DNA of 64,000 nt from Saccharibacillus sp. CPCC 101409 (GCF_030518235.1 NZ_JAULSA010000007.1:124001-188000), one strand, 5' to 3'; shown: positions 8,074 through 16,420, numbered from the stretch's first letter. Numbers and translations are program-made. The notes: generated by a model from the sequence alone, not told the origin.

Positions 8074-8991
8074 TCAATAAAAGACTTTGAACTCGCTGTC
8101 GTTGAGAATTCGGTCCACTAGATCTTCAACGGAGAAGTTTCCAATGCCGGCTTCGATCATATTCCCGTCCACATAGTGAACTTTGATACGGCCTTGAGAT
8201 ACCTTTTGCATCAGCTCAATCATCCCGGTTCGCTCGGTCAGCAGTCCGCGGCGGTGCATCCGTCCAAGCAGGGTGGCAGTCGTCAGCTGATGCAGTTTTT
8301 CCCTGGCATAGTTGCGTTCAAATTGAGCCAGCGCATCGATAACCGGGGATCTGGCTTTTAGATCGTCGCTGAACAAGACAAATTTTCCGCGGTTAAGCTG
8401 GGAAAGAAAGATGGCGGCCAAAAGAATCAATTCTTCCGCCAGACTGTCGCCGCTGGTTTTGAGACTGCGCGCATGAGTAAAAAAAGGCTCAACCAGACAA
8501 GTTTGTCCATTTCCTTCTTTTAACAGGTCTATTTTACGGGGGAACGATTGAATGGCATAGTGGACAGCTCCTTTGTTTCGAGAAAGAGCTTTAATGCCGA
8601 AACCCAAAATCCGATTGGCTTCGCCCGCTTTGACGATCCGCAATTCCCTGACAATATCCCAGATCCATTCCTCGTCGAGCAGCAGCACGGGAAGACCGGA
8701 AGAATGAAGTTCTTGCAAATATCCCAACTGAGCAGCATGGATATGACCGACTCCGTTCATCAACTCCATCAAGACGGTCCGGGTGACGATAACAAGCGCC
8801 CGCTCTTCGTTCAAATAATCGATCACGCATTGGCGGTTATCGGAATTGGAATGGTGCAGGATCGAACAGGTGTCGTAAAAATAATAAGTGTTTCGCGTTA
8901 GAAACGCATCGACGACGTCGGCTTTGACATAAATCAGCAGGCTTTGCATATCGGAAAAATTAGAAGGGGTATGCGTGTAGACTTTAGTCAT
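8074..8991 (-). CDS. PIN-like domain protein, third gene of an XRE/ImmA cassette
   Basis: The 305-residue protein shows acidic motifs spaced as in PIN-type nucleases: YFYDTCSIL (residues ~37-45), VTRTVLMELMNG and LFSDDLKARSP (~residue 208). Beyond these I recognise no family. The ATG at 8991 overlaps the end of the ImmA-like gene by 8 bp, so the two are translationally coupled. The region is AT-richer than its surroundings, with more A/T-ending codons, suggesting transfer. By analogy with PIN toxins it could be an RNase whose activity is held in check by the upstream genes. It could equally be a non-catalytic effector. Confidence 0.6.
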   Translation of the reverse strand: MTKVYTHTPSNFSDMQSLLIYVKADVVDAFLTRNTYYFYDTCSILHHSNSDNRQCVIDYLNEERALVIVTRTVLMELMNGVGHIHAAQLGYLQELHSSGLPVLLLDEEWIWDIVRELRIVKAGEANRILGFGIKALSRNKGAVHYAIQSFPRKIDLLKEGNGQTCLVEPFFTHARSLKTSGDSLAEELILLAAIFLSQLNRGKFVLFSDDLKARSPVIDALAQFERNYAREKLHQLTTATLLGRMHRRGLLTERTGMIELMQKVSQGRIKVHYVDGNMIEAGIGNFSVEDLVDRILNDSEFKVFY

Positions 8992-9781
8992 GGTTGAAGC
9001 GGATTTGTTCGTACAGGGTTTGGATCGTTTCCATAATCCGGGTATGGTTGTATGTCGACATGATCTCGTTTTGATTGAGCTTGTCCCCTTCTCTTGCCAG
9101 CAAACTCATCAATCTGCCAAAATCGTCGTTCATGGTCGGAAGCAGCGTTTCCCGGTTCAACCAGCATTCGTCGAACAGCGTGTAGATGCGCCTTGTATCG
9201 TATTCCAGCAGTTCTTTGGCTTGGTCCGCGCTTTCCCAAATCTTTAATTCGTACAAACGAAGCAAAACGGCGGCAAAAGGCGCTTCGAAGTAGTGCATGA
9301 GATGAGCGACCTGCTTATCCGCTTCCGGATAATGCGAACCGTAATGGTGGGCCATGGTGCGGAAGTCGGTTTCCGGCATAAGCAGACTGGCCGCGAACAA
9401 ATTCGCTCTGCCTTCGTTCGCGTGATAAAGATAGTCCTGGTTGAGATGCACTTCCCGAACTTCGTTGATATGCTCGGGGGTTCCGTGCAGAACGTGGTAA
9501 ATATCGTGGCAAAAAGCGAAGTTCATGCTGCAGCGGGGCTGACTGGAGTTTAGAAGCAGATATTGACCGTCCGGCGTTTTAAAAAAACAAGCTCCGAAAT
9601 CCGGATCGCGCATAGGAATTTCGATCTTGAACACGCCCAGTTTTTCTCCGATTTCTTTCATGAGTTTGGGAATGTCTCCGTCCCAAATTTTACGTTCCTT
9701 GAATTCTTTCAGCGCGGCTTCGACTTCCGCTTCGTTTTGATGATTGCGTTGAATAATTTCCCGAAATCGCCGCCAGTCCAT
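8984..9781 (-). CDS. ImmA/IrrE-type metallopeptidase-like protein (variant HDIYH motif)
   Basis: The 265-residue protein matches the ImmA/IrrE (COG2856) layout: LLLNSSQPRCSMNFAFCHDIYH with the zinc-site helix, then the downstream segment ANEGRANLFAASLLMP that supplies the third ligand and the family's conserved N-x-FAxxLLMP pattern. The canonical HExxH is HDIYH here (H92, D93, H96), so the catalytic Glu is replaced by Asp. Family members cleave or sequester a partner XRE repressor, as in ICEBs1 ImmA/ImmR. Here the XRE gene lies 1 bp upstream and a PIN-like gene overlaps downstream. With Glu replaced by Asp, activity may be weak or lost. Confidence 0.82.
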   Translation of the reverse strand: MDWRRFREIIQRNHQNEAEVEAALKEFKERKIWDGDIPKLMKEIGEKLGVFKIEIPMRDPDFGACFFKTPDGQYLLLNSSQPRCSMNFAFCHDIYHVLHGTPEHINEVREVHLNQDYLYHANEGRANLFAASLLMPETDFRTMAHHYGSHYPEADKQVAHLMHYFEAPFAAVLLRLYELKIWESADQAKELLEYDTRRIYTLFDECWLNRETLLPTMNDDFGRLMSLLAREGDKLNQNEIMSTYNHTRIMETIQTLYEQIRFNHD

Positions 9782-9782
9782 C

Positions 9783-10160
9783 TTATTCTCCTCCGTATTG
9801 AAGCCTGCTCAACTTCTTTTCCGCCCCGAGGATGGCATGAACATTCTCCAACAGTTCGAATACTTGATTGGCCAGCCGCTTTTTGTCCGCGTCCGGCGTC
9901 CCCATATAGAATCCGATCGCGTGCGGTTCCAGGTCGTCTTCGGAAGCGGGCGGTTGAAGCTCTACCGATTCGTTCAGGAAAAAGGCGATTTCTTTGTCCA
10001 GTGCGCGGGCCAGAGCTTTCATGTCGGTTTGGGTCGCATCCTGTTTGCCGTTAATCAAGCGTGAAAATTTATTGGTATCCATTCCGGCAAGACGGGCGAT
10101 CGCAGCATGTTTAAACCGGTAATGATGTAGGTACACTTTCACATTTTGCATAAACGTCAT
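9783..10160 (-). CDS. XRE family HTH transcriptional regulator
   Basis: The 125-residue protein has an N-terminal helix-turn-helix (HAAIARLAGMDTNKFSRLINGK) and a C-terminal helical tail of ~60 residues. The ATG at 10160 is preferred because AAGGAG lies ~9 bases upstream; a start 13 codons earlier would fall inside the operator. It heads a three-gene operon with ImmA/IrrE-like and PIN-like genes. Twin palindromes just upstream suggest autorepression. In COG2856 pairs the XRE protein is the target of the metallopeptidase. Confidence 0.85.
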   Translation of the reverse strand: MTFMQNVKVYLHHYRFKHAAIARLAGMDTNKFSRLINGKQDATQTDMKALARALDKEIAFFLNESVELQPPASEDDLEPHAIGFYMGTPDADKKRLANQVFELLENVHAILGAEKKLSRLQYGGE

Positions 10161-10180
10161 ATTTCTCAACTCCTTAAAGT

Positions 10181-10232
10181 GTATCATGAAATGATACAAA
10201 TATTACTTTAATAGATTTTATCATGAATGATA
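10181..10232 (-). promoter_or_regulatory. Twin operators of the XRE cassette
   Basis: Two palindromes with the same half-site, GTATCAT-GAA-ATGATAC (10181-10197) and TATCAT-GA-ATGATA (10219-10232), lie in the leader and promoter region of the XRE gene, about 36 bp centre to centre. The first sits between the promoter and the ribosome site. They are the obvious binding sites for the XRE protein. Confidence 0.6.
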
Positions 10233-10301
10233 TTCCGATTTAAAGTTATTCCAGATTTTTTGTATTATTTTTTGAGTTTTTTTGTATGGATACCGAAACA
10301 A

Positions 10302-10334
10302 AAAGAAAAAGCCGCTCCTTTCGGAGACAGCTTC
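10302..10334 (-). terminator. Terminator of the zinc-ribbon membrane protein gene
   Basis: On the minus strand an imperfect ~10-bp stem closing a GAAA loop is followed by TTTTTC, 22 bp after the stop codon of the zinc-ribbon gene. Confidence 0.7.
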
Positions 10335-10355
10335 AAAGATTGAATAATCGCTGTG

Positions 10356-10754
10356 CTACAGCGGCATCAAATCGCGGTTCTTGGCCGACTTGCGGCACTC
10401 TTTGCATACGCCGACCAGGCGGCCGTAATCGTTCATATAGAAGCCGAGCTTATCGGTCTTCTTCTGGCATGACGAGCAGGTCTGCGGGCTTGCTCCGGCG
10501 GACTTGGGCACGAATCGCCGGATCTCCGCGCCGGCTGCCGGCACGGCGGTCCGCTTGGCGGTTACGCCGGCGTCCGGCAGCGTACCGTTTCTCAGCGCTT
10601 CCTGGGCGCTGCGCAGCTTGCGGCGGCGGACCGCGGCGAGATCCACGACGTTGCCGGCGCTGCGCCGGCGTCCGAACCGGCTGACATACAGAAACGCGGC
10701 GGCGCCGGCAAGCACGGCCGCTCCCAGCAGAAACAATATGGCGATAGGCATCAT
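10356..10754 (-). CDS. Membrane-anchored zinc-ribbon protein, function unknown
   Basis: The protein has ~132 residues: one N-terminal membrane helix (MMPIAILFLLGAAVLAGAAA), a basic juxtamembrane stretch, and a C-terminal four-cysteine module (CSSC ... CKEC, 20 residues apart) that probably binds zinc. The start is one of two adjacent ATG codons following AGGGGAG; an upstream ATG overlaps that site and is rejected. I recognise no named family. It stands alone between the XRE cassette and a two-component system on the other strand. Confidence 0.65.
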   Translation of the reverse strand: MMPIAILFLLGAAVLAGAAAFLYVSRFGRRRSAGNVVDLAAVRRRKLRSAQEALRNGTLPDAGVTAKRTAVPAAGAEIRRFVPKSAGASPQTCSSCQKKTDKLGFYMNDYGRLVGVCKECRKSAKNRDLMPL

Positions 10755-11033
10755 AAACGCTCCCCTCATCGGATGTTGGACGATCGATTATTTGAATGGA
10801 CGAGACGTCGAATAATAAGAGATGTGTGAAAAACGTAAACCTTATTACCCTTTAGCAGGGCCGGAAGAAACGGGACTTTTTCGGGAAAAAGGATTTTGGC
10901 GCGCGCCGGCGAATGTGCCGAAAAGCGGTAATCCTGCTATGATGGACATGCCGGAATTAAGAGAGTAAGCCGGGCGCCGAATCGCGGACACGCGGGAACG
11001 AACAAGGCGCGCGGAATTTGGAGGCGGAATTCC

Positions 11034-11714
11034 ATGCAAACGCAAAAAAGCATTTTATATATCGAAGACGAACGGGAAATCGGCGAATGGGTGGTGCGGA
11101 ACCTGGAAGAGCGCGGCTACCGCGTGGTCTGGCTGGAGAGCGGGGACGGCGCCGCGCAGGCGGCCGGGGAATGCGACGCGGCGGTGCTGGACATCATGCT
11201 GCCGGGCCTCGACGGCTTCACGGTCGGCCAGCGGCTCAAGCGCGATCGCCCGGAGCTGCCGGTCATGATGCTGTCGGCGCGCACGGCGATCGACGACAAG
11301 CTGGAAGCGCTGCGCTTCGCCGACGATTACCTGACCAAGCCGTTCCACCCGGACGAGCTGGCCGCGCGGATCGAGGTCATGCTGCGCCGCTCCGCTCCGG
11401 CCGAACCGGAAGCGCGCCGCATCGGGCATCTGCTCGTGTACGAGCACGAGAACCGGGTGGTCGATTCGGAGAGCGGCGAAGAGATTGCGCTGACGGGCAA
11501 GCAGTTTCATATCTTTATGTTCTTCCTGCGGCATCTGGGGCAGATCCTGACCAAAGAGCAGATCTACGAAGCGGTCTGGGGCGAGCCGTATATGGAAGGC
11601 GACAAGACGCTGATGGTGCATATCCGGTATTTGCGCGAAAAAATCGAGCGGGACCCCGGCAGTCCGGCGATCGTGGAAACGATTCGCGGCATCGGCTACC
11701 GGGTGCGCGGATAG
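11034..11714 (+). CDS. OmpR/PhoB-family response regulator
   Basis: The 226-residue regulator has a receiver domain (acidic EDE at residues 11-13, phospho-acceptor D53 in AAVLDIMLPG, conserved Lys in DDYLTKPF) and a winged-helix DNA-binding domain (ILTKEQIYEAVWGEPYMEGDKTLMVHIRYLREK). The receiver is slightly compact because the segment before the TKPF loop is shortened. The start has GGAGG nine bases upstream. The kinase gene begins 12 bp downstream, so this is a standard two-component operon. The signal is unknown. Confidence 0.95.
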   Translation: MQTQKSILYIEDEREIGEWVVRNLEERGYRVVWLESGDGAAQAAGECDAAVLDIMLPGLDGFTVGQRLKRDRPELPVMMLSARTAIDDKLEALRFADDYLTKPFHPDELAARIEVMLRRSAPAEPEARRIGHLLVYEHENRVVDSESGEEIALTGKQFHIFMFFLRHLGQILTKEQIYEAVWGEPYMEGDKTLMVHIRYLREKIERDPGSPAIVETIRGIGYRVRG

Positions 11715-11726
11715 GAGGGGGACGCC

Positions 11727-13265
11727 GTGAAATTTCGCGAGTCGCTGATGGCGCGCTACCTGATGCTGATCGGCTTCGCCATCTTCCTGCTGCCGGTGCT
11801 GCTGCTGCTGACGATGGCGATCTATGTGGGGTACAGTTATTTCTTCTGGCAGCCGGAAGCGCCGAGGGATCGCCCGGATAGGGTCGTGCGTTCGCAGCTC
11901 GAAAGCGACTGGCACGAACTTGCGGCCGGGCTGGACGGAGAGGACGCGGCGGCGGTCGAAGCGGCGCTGGCCGCTTATCGGAGCAAGCATCCGTCCGTCG
12001 AGACGGCTTATATCGACGCGGCCGGCCGTACGGCGTTCGAGCAGCCGAAGCGCGGCGATCTGCCCGAAGTCTGGACGCCGTCCTGGACCGCCGAATTCAT
12101 GAAGCGGGCGACGCTGTACACTTCGAAGACGTTTACGGTGGTTGCTTTTGTCGGGGAAAAAGACGATCCGGCGAGCGACGAGCGGCAGGGGTTCGTCGTG
12201 GCGCGGGTGCCGGTAAACCTGACCGTCGCGTCGGTGCCGGACCAGGAAGCGCGCATTACGCAGGTGTTGTTCGTGCTGCTGTTCGTGCTGCTTCTGCTGC
12301 TGTTCGCTTTTCTGTCCTGGACATTCTTCTACCGGATTCGCAAACGGCTGGTCCGGCTGCAAACGGCGATGACCGCCTACGACGAAAGCGGCATGCCGCT
12401 GCCGGTCTCGCCGGGCAAGCGCCGCGACGAAGTGGCCGCGCTGGAAGACACGTTCAACGAAATGGTGGAGAAGCTGCGCGCCGGGCGGCAGCGCGAGCGC
12501 GAGGAAGAAGAGCTGCGCAAGCGGCTGATCGCCAATCTGTCGCACGATCTGCGCACGCCGCTGACCGTCGTGCGCAGCCACGCCTATTCGCTGGAGTCCG
12601 AGCCGCTCGGCGAGCGCGGACGTCAATCGCTGTCGCTGATGGCGGGCAAGCTAGACGATCTGGGCGGCCTGATCGACAACCTGCTGTCGTATACTCTGAT
12701 CGCCGCCGGTCGCTATCCGATGGTGCTGGAAGACACCGACGTGCTGCGCCTCGTGCGCACGGCGGCCGCGCAGTGGTACCCGGTATTCGAGAAGAACGGC
12801 ATGGAAGTCGATGCCGATCTGCCCGAGGACGCGCTGGTCTGGCGCGTCGACCGGGAATGGTTCGTCCGCATCCTGGACAACCTGTTCCAGAACGCGGTGC
12901 GCCACGCGAAGACGGGCCGCTACATCGGCCTGTCGCTCGGGCCGCCCGACGCGCGGGGGCGGCGGAGCTTGCGGGTCCGGGACAAAGGCCCGGGGCTGGG
13001 GAATAGCGGCACGGCCGCGGAAGAGGCGGCGGCGCAGGCGGACAAGCCGGCTGCAGGCGGCGGCCGGAAGTCCTGCCAGGCTTCCGCCGCCGGAGCGGGC
13101 ATCGGTTTGTCGATCGTGGATCTGATGATCCGCGAGATGGGGATGAGCTGGAGCATGGAAAGCGGCGAAGGCGGGACGGTCGTCACGATCCGGCCGTTCG
13201 GGGCGGAACGGGCTTCGCTGCCCGGCGCGTCCGAGGCCGACGCTAACGGAAGCGGGCGACGCTAA
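11727..13265 (+). CDS. Sensor histidine kinase
   Basis: The 512-residue kinase has one helix near residues 10-35, an extracytoplasmic domain, a second helix near 175-200 and a HAMP-like linker. HisKA carries phospho-acceptor H273 in LSHDLRTPLTV, followed by a HATPase_c domain with the N box (LDNLFQNAVRHA) and G boxes. Between the G1 box (VRDKGPGLG) and the G2 box (GAGIGLSIVDLM) lies a ~33-residue Ala/Gly-rich insertion that replaces the usual short F-box loop. The start is GTG after AGGAGG. The last ~8 codons overlap the first motif of a repeat array (13243-13427). It is partner of the upstream regulator. Confidence 0.93.
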   Translation: MKFRESLMARYLMLIGFAIFLLPVLLLLTMAIYVGYSYFFWQPEAPRDRPDRVVRSQLESDWHELAAGLDGEDAAAVEAALAAYRSKHPSVETAYIDAAGRTAFEQPKRGDLPEVWTPSWTAEFMKRATLYTSKTFTVVAFVGEKDDPASDERQGFVVARVPVNLTVASVPDQEARITQVLFVLLFVLLLLLFAFLSWTFFYRIRKRLVRLQTAMTAYDESGMPLPVSPGKRRDEVAALEDTFNEMVEKLRAGRQREREEEELRKRLIANLSHDLRTPLTVVRSHAYSLESEPLGERGRQSLSLMAGKLDDLGGLIDNLLSYTLIAAGRYPMVLEDTDVLRLVRTAAAQWYPVFEKNGMEVDADLPEDALVWRVDREWFVRILDNLFQNAVRHAKTGRYIGLSLGPPDARGRRSLRVRDKGPGLGNSGTAAEEAAAQADKPAAGGGRKSCQASAAGAGIGLSIVDLMIREMGMSWSMESGEGGTVVTIRPFGAERASLPGASEADANGSGRR

Positions 13266-13427
13266 TCGCCGTTTTTTGGACCGGTTCCAGGGCTAACGGA
13301 ACGGAGCGCTCTTATTCGCCTGCCGGCGAAGCTTTTCGGCCGTAAATCGAGCGCTTAGCGTCTCCAGGTTCCGTTAGAATTCCTAAGCGGGCAAAACGAG
13401 TCGTTTAAGGCCGCTGAGTTCCGTTAG
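13243..13427. repeat. Four-motif palindromic repeat array, CTAACGGAA family
   Basis: CTAACGGAA occurs on the plus strand starting at 13243 and 13293 (50 bp apart) and on the minus strand starting at 13377 and 13427 (50 bp apart). Three of the four are followed by a looser GC-rich segment ending in TTA. The inner copies are 84 bp apart. The first copy lies within the 3' end of the kinase gene. The spacing matches the arrays at 21429-21615, 28744-28930 and 30794-30970, though the motifs differ. Confidence 0.75.
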
Positions 13428-13430
13428 AGC

Positions 13431-13510
13431 GGAAACGGAAACGGAAACGGAAGCAGAGGCGAAGACGGAAACGGAAACGGAAACAGAAACGGAAGCAGAG
13501 ACAGAGACGA
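13431..13510. repeat. Hexanucleotide (GGAAAC) tandem repeat tract
   Basis: About 80 bp of imperfect GGAAAC repeats, with GGAAGC and GAGGCG variants, starts directly after the palindromic array. No gene is supported across it. Confidence 0.85.
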
Positions 13511-13613
13511 TGGCAACCGGGCGCCGACGTCGGCGGTCTGTATGAGTGATACGCCGGAAAAAGCCGCGGAAAATCGGTACAGCGGAACGCAATACGCGTA
13601 GTCGAAGCGGAGA

Positions 13614-13658
13614 AGCGCTGGATAGCGGCCTCAACGGGCCGCGTCCGGCGCTTTTTTT
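13614..13658 (+). terminator. Long intrinsic terminator, no gene directly upstream
   Basis: An ~16-bp imperfect stem with GCGGCC/GGCCGC at its core and AGCGC/GCGCT at its base is followed by seven T residues. The nearest upstream plus-strand gene ends 350 bp earlier. It terminates either a long kinase 3' UTR or an unannotated small RNA. Confidence 0.75.
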
Positions 13659-14090
13659 GCCGAAAGCCCGAACAGATACGCCGCTTTTTGTATACCATCC
13701 GCTGCCTCGACACATGCTACTCGCTGCATACCGGGCTACCCCTCCCCGCGCCAATTCTTGTGCATGGATCACTGAATCGTTTACTTGCAGCCCTTTTTCA
13801 CATTCGCCGCTCGATACACTCCTGTCGTTTGTTCTCCTGCCGATCCGCCTGCCGCGCATACTCTTCATTCGTTCATGCACACCCCGACCTCCCCTATACA
13901 CACCCGCTGTTTATAAACGCACCTCTCCTTCTATACACACCTCGATCCCCCGCATCTAATACGCTTCCCGCATTTTTCGAACAGCATTTATTGCTCGTCT
14001 CCCCGTGCCCAAACCCTTGCTGCTGTGCGGTTTTCCGCGTTTTGTACTCCCTTTTCCCAATCGGCGTCTTTACTTTTTTAGCAAAAACGT
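13659..14090. other. Intergenic, no gene recognised
   Basis: This ~430-bp stretch is C/T-rich on the plus strand and less GC-rich than its surroundings. Open frames across it have no ribosome sites and no recognisable protein features. I see nothing else in it. Confidence 0.5.
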
Positions 14091-14140
14091 TTGACAGAAT
14101 TCCCCACTCGTAATATAGTGTGCATATAGACATACACACT
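14091..14140 (+). promoter_or_regulatory. Consensus promoter with overlapping inverted-repeat operator
   Basis: TTGACA (14091-14096) and TATAGT (14114-14119) are separated by 17 bp, a near-perfect housekeeping promoter. AGTGTGCAT and ATACACACT (14117-14140) form an inverted repeat over the -10 and start site. The GTGT...ACAC form resembles operators of GntR/YtrA-type regulators of ABC transporters, but no such regulator gene lies nearby. Confidence 0.7.
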
Positions 14141-14237
14141 AATCACTGTGCAGGCACACTTCGATTCCGTTCGCCGGACGACACGCCTGTGCGGAAACGA
14201 TAAAACGGCGCGCGGAAGCGCGAAGGGAGATATTGCG

Positions 14238-15134
14238 ATGACTTTGGAGATCAGAAACCTGGGCAAACGATACGGTGACAAAACGGTTGTGGACGGCGTT
14301 TCGCTAACGGTCAGGGAAGGCCAGGCGTTCGGGCTGCTGGGCGGCAATGGGGCGGGCAAAACGACGACGATCCGCTCGGTGCTGGGGCTGCTCGAATACG
14401 AACAGGGCGAGGTGCTGTGGAACGGGAAAAATTTTGCCGCCAACCGCCCGAGCATCGGCTATCTCCCGGAAGAGCGCGGGCTGTATCCCAAGGAGACGGT
14501 GAGCGAGCAGCTGCTGTACCTGGCCCGGCTGGAAGGAATGAAGAAAGCCGCGGCGCAGCAGGCGCTGAAGGGCTGGCTGGAGCGTCTGGACATCGCGGAG
14601 CACGAACACAAACGCGTCGAACAGCTGTCGAAGGGCAATCAGCAGAAGGTACAGATCATCTCGGCGCTGCTGCACGATCCCGAGCTGGTCATCCTGGACG
14701 AACCGTTCAGCGGGCTCGACCCGGTCAACTCGGATATGCTGTCTTCGGTCGTCAAGGAAGAGCTGGCCCGCGGCAAGGCGATGATTTTCTCCAGCCACCA
14801 GATGATGCAGGTCGAGCAGTTCTGCGAAGACATCTGCATTTTGAAAAAAGGAATCGTGCAGATCGACGGCCGCCTGGACGACATCAAGCGCTCGTACGGA
14901 CGCAGCAGCCTGATTCTGCGCAGCGAAGCGGATCTGGCCCCTGTGCTGCAAGCCGGCGGATACGAAGGGACCAAGCGCGGAGCCGGAGAATGGGCGCTCA
15001 AGATCGACAGCGAAGAAGAAGCGTTCGGCCTGATGCGGCGCTTGGCGCAGGAAGGCGTGCCGCTGCTGAAATTCGAGATCAAGGAACCGACGCTGCACGA
15101 AATCTTCATTGAAAAGGTGGGGGAAGCGGTATGA
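14238..15134 (+). CDS. ABC transporter ATP-binding protein, NatA-like
   Basis: The 298-residue ATPase has Walker A (GGNGAGKTTT), the signature region (LSKGNQQKVQIISALLHDP), Walker B (LVILDEPFSGLDPVN) and the switch His (SSHQMMQ). It has the extra ~80-residue C-terminal domain of the NatA / ABC-2 exporter class. The ATG at 14238 follows GGGAG; the open frame upstream overlaps the promoter region and is not used. The gene overlaps the permease start by 4 bp. It probably energises export of Na+ or another small compound by the next protein. Confidence 0.92.
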   Translation: MTLEIRNLGKRYGDKTVVDGVSLTVREGQAFGLLGGNGAGKTTTIRSVLGLLEYEQGEVLWNGKNFAANRPSIGYLPEERGLYPKETVSEQLLYLARLEGMKKAAAQQALKGWLERLDIAEHEHKRVEQLSKGNQQKVQIISALLHDPELVILDEPFSGLDPVNSDMLSSVVKEELARGKAMIFSSHQMMQVEQFCEDICILKKGIVQIDGRLDDIKRSYGRSSLILRSEADLAPVLQAGGYEGTKRGAGEWALKIDSEEEAFGLMRRLAQEGVPLLKFEIKEPTLHEIFIEKVGEAV

Positions 15135-16420
15135 ATAAAATGTGGACCGTCCTGGCATATTCGTTTAAGGAAAGAATCCGTTCCAAGTCGTTCAAAGTGA
15201 TGACGCTGATCGTGATCGCCGCCATCCTGCTGCTCACGCAGCTGCCGAAATGGCTGGGCGGAGGCGGGGAAGCGCAAACGCAGGGAACGGTCGCCGTGAT
15301 CGACGAATCGAACCTGAACCTGACGGCGGAAGGGCTGTCCGGGAACGTCTCGCCGCTGTATACCTGGCAGGTGCTGCCGGCCGAAGAGCTGGACGCGCAG
15401 ACCGCCCTGCTCAAAGACGACAAGCTGGAAGGCGTCGTGCGGGTGAACGCCGGGGACGGCGCGCCGCAGGTGACTCTCGTGGTCGACAAGAGCGAAGACG
15501 CTTCGTTTGCGCAGCCGCTGATGAGCTATGTGGGACAGGCGTACACGGCCTCCGAAGTCGGCAAGCTGAATCTGGACGCCGGCGAGGCGCGGCAGATCAC
15601 GGCGCCTCCGGTGCTCGATCTGCAGGAACTGAACGCGGGCGGCAAGTCGTTTGCGGAAACGTTTATGCCGGTGTATCTGCTGCTGTTCCTGCTGTACTTT
15701 ATGATCTACCTGTTCGCCGGCAACGTCGCGACTTCGATCTCGGTCGAAAAAGGCTCGCGCATCAAAGAAATCCTGATTACCAAAGTCAGTCCCGGCCAGC
15801 TGCTGACCGGCAAACTGCTCGGCGTGGGGCTGGCGGGCATCCTTCAATTCGCGCTGATCTTCGGCGTCGGCGCGGCTCTGATCCGGTTCGCCGGAGGCGG
15901 CGAAGGGATCAGGCTGGGCGCGTTCAGCGTCGACTTCTCGATTCTGGGCGGCGGAACGCTGGCCGTAACGGCTCTGGTGTTCGTGCTCGGCTACTTCTTC
16001 TACGCGGCGCTGTTCGGCGCGGCCGGTTCGCTGGTCAGCCGCAGCGAGGAGCTGAACCAGGCGATCATGCCGGTATCCATCCTGCTGATGGCTTCGTTCT
16101 TCGCCGGCATGATGAGCATGAACGACCCGAACGGCACGCTGGCCGTGGCCGGCTCGTACATTCCGTTTCTGACGCCGCTCGTGCTGATCGCCCGGGTGGG
16201 CGCGGGCGAGCTGGCCCCGATGGAAATTATGGTACCGCTGCTGATCCTGGCCGCTTCGACCGTGCTGGTCGCCTGGCTGTCGTCCCGCATCTACCGCGCC
16301 GGCGTGCTGCTGTACGGCCAGAAGCCTTCGCTCGGCATGATGCTCAGAGCGCTGGGATCGGGCAAACGCGGTCCGGCGGTATCGGCTTCGGCGGGCGGCA
16401 AGACGACATCGGGAATGTGA
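15131..16420 (+). CDS. ABC-2 type permease, NatB-like
   Basis: The 429-residue permease has an N-terminal helix (residues ~23-41) and a ~150-residue extracytoplasmic domain starting VAVIDESNLN. Five or six helices follow in the C-terminal half, including the conserved region SISVEKGSRIKEILITKVSPG at the first cytoplasmic loop. This arrangement is typical of NatB/ABC-2 exporters. It starts inside the end of the ATPase gene. Together they form a two-gene exporter operon driven by the promoter at 14091. Confidence 0.9.
   Translation: MNKMWTVLAYSFKERIRSKSFKVMTLIVIAAILLLTQLPKWLGGGGEAQTQGTVAVIDESNLNLTAEGLSGNVSPLYTWQVLPAEELDAQTALLKDDKLEGVVRVNAGDGAPQVTLVVDKSEDASFAQPLMSYVGQAYTASEVGKLNLDAGEARQITAPPVLDLQELNAGGKSFAETFMPVYLLLFLLYFMIYLFAGNVATSISVEKGSRIKEILITKVSPGQLLTGKLLGVGLAGILQFALIFGVGAALIRFAGGGEGIRLGAFSVDFSILGGGTLAVTALVFVLGYFFYAALFGAAGSLVSRSEELNQAIMPVSILLMASFFAGMMSMNDPNGTLAVAGSYIPFLTPLVLIARVGAGELAPMEIMVPLLILAASTVLVAWLSSRIYRAGVLLYGQKPSLGMMLRALGSGKRGPAVSASAGGKTTSGM

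Noticed and set aside
5973-8090. 705-codon open frame on the plus strand
   Set aside because: It is the antisense shadow of the GH13 gene; no ribosome site and Arg/Ala/Phe-biased translation with no domain.
13243-13427. Regular spacing considered as a CRISPR array
   Set aside because: Only four short motifs, half of them inverted, with no full-length direct repeats and no cas genes.
13383-13901. Minus-strand open frame with FRFRFR repeats
   Set aside because: Direct translation of the hexanucleotide tract; no start signal or homologue-like region.
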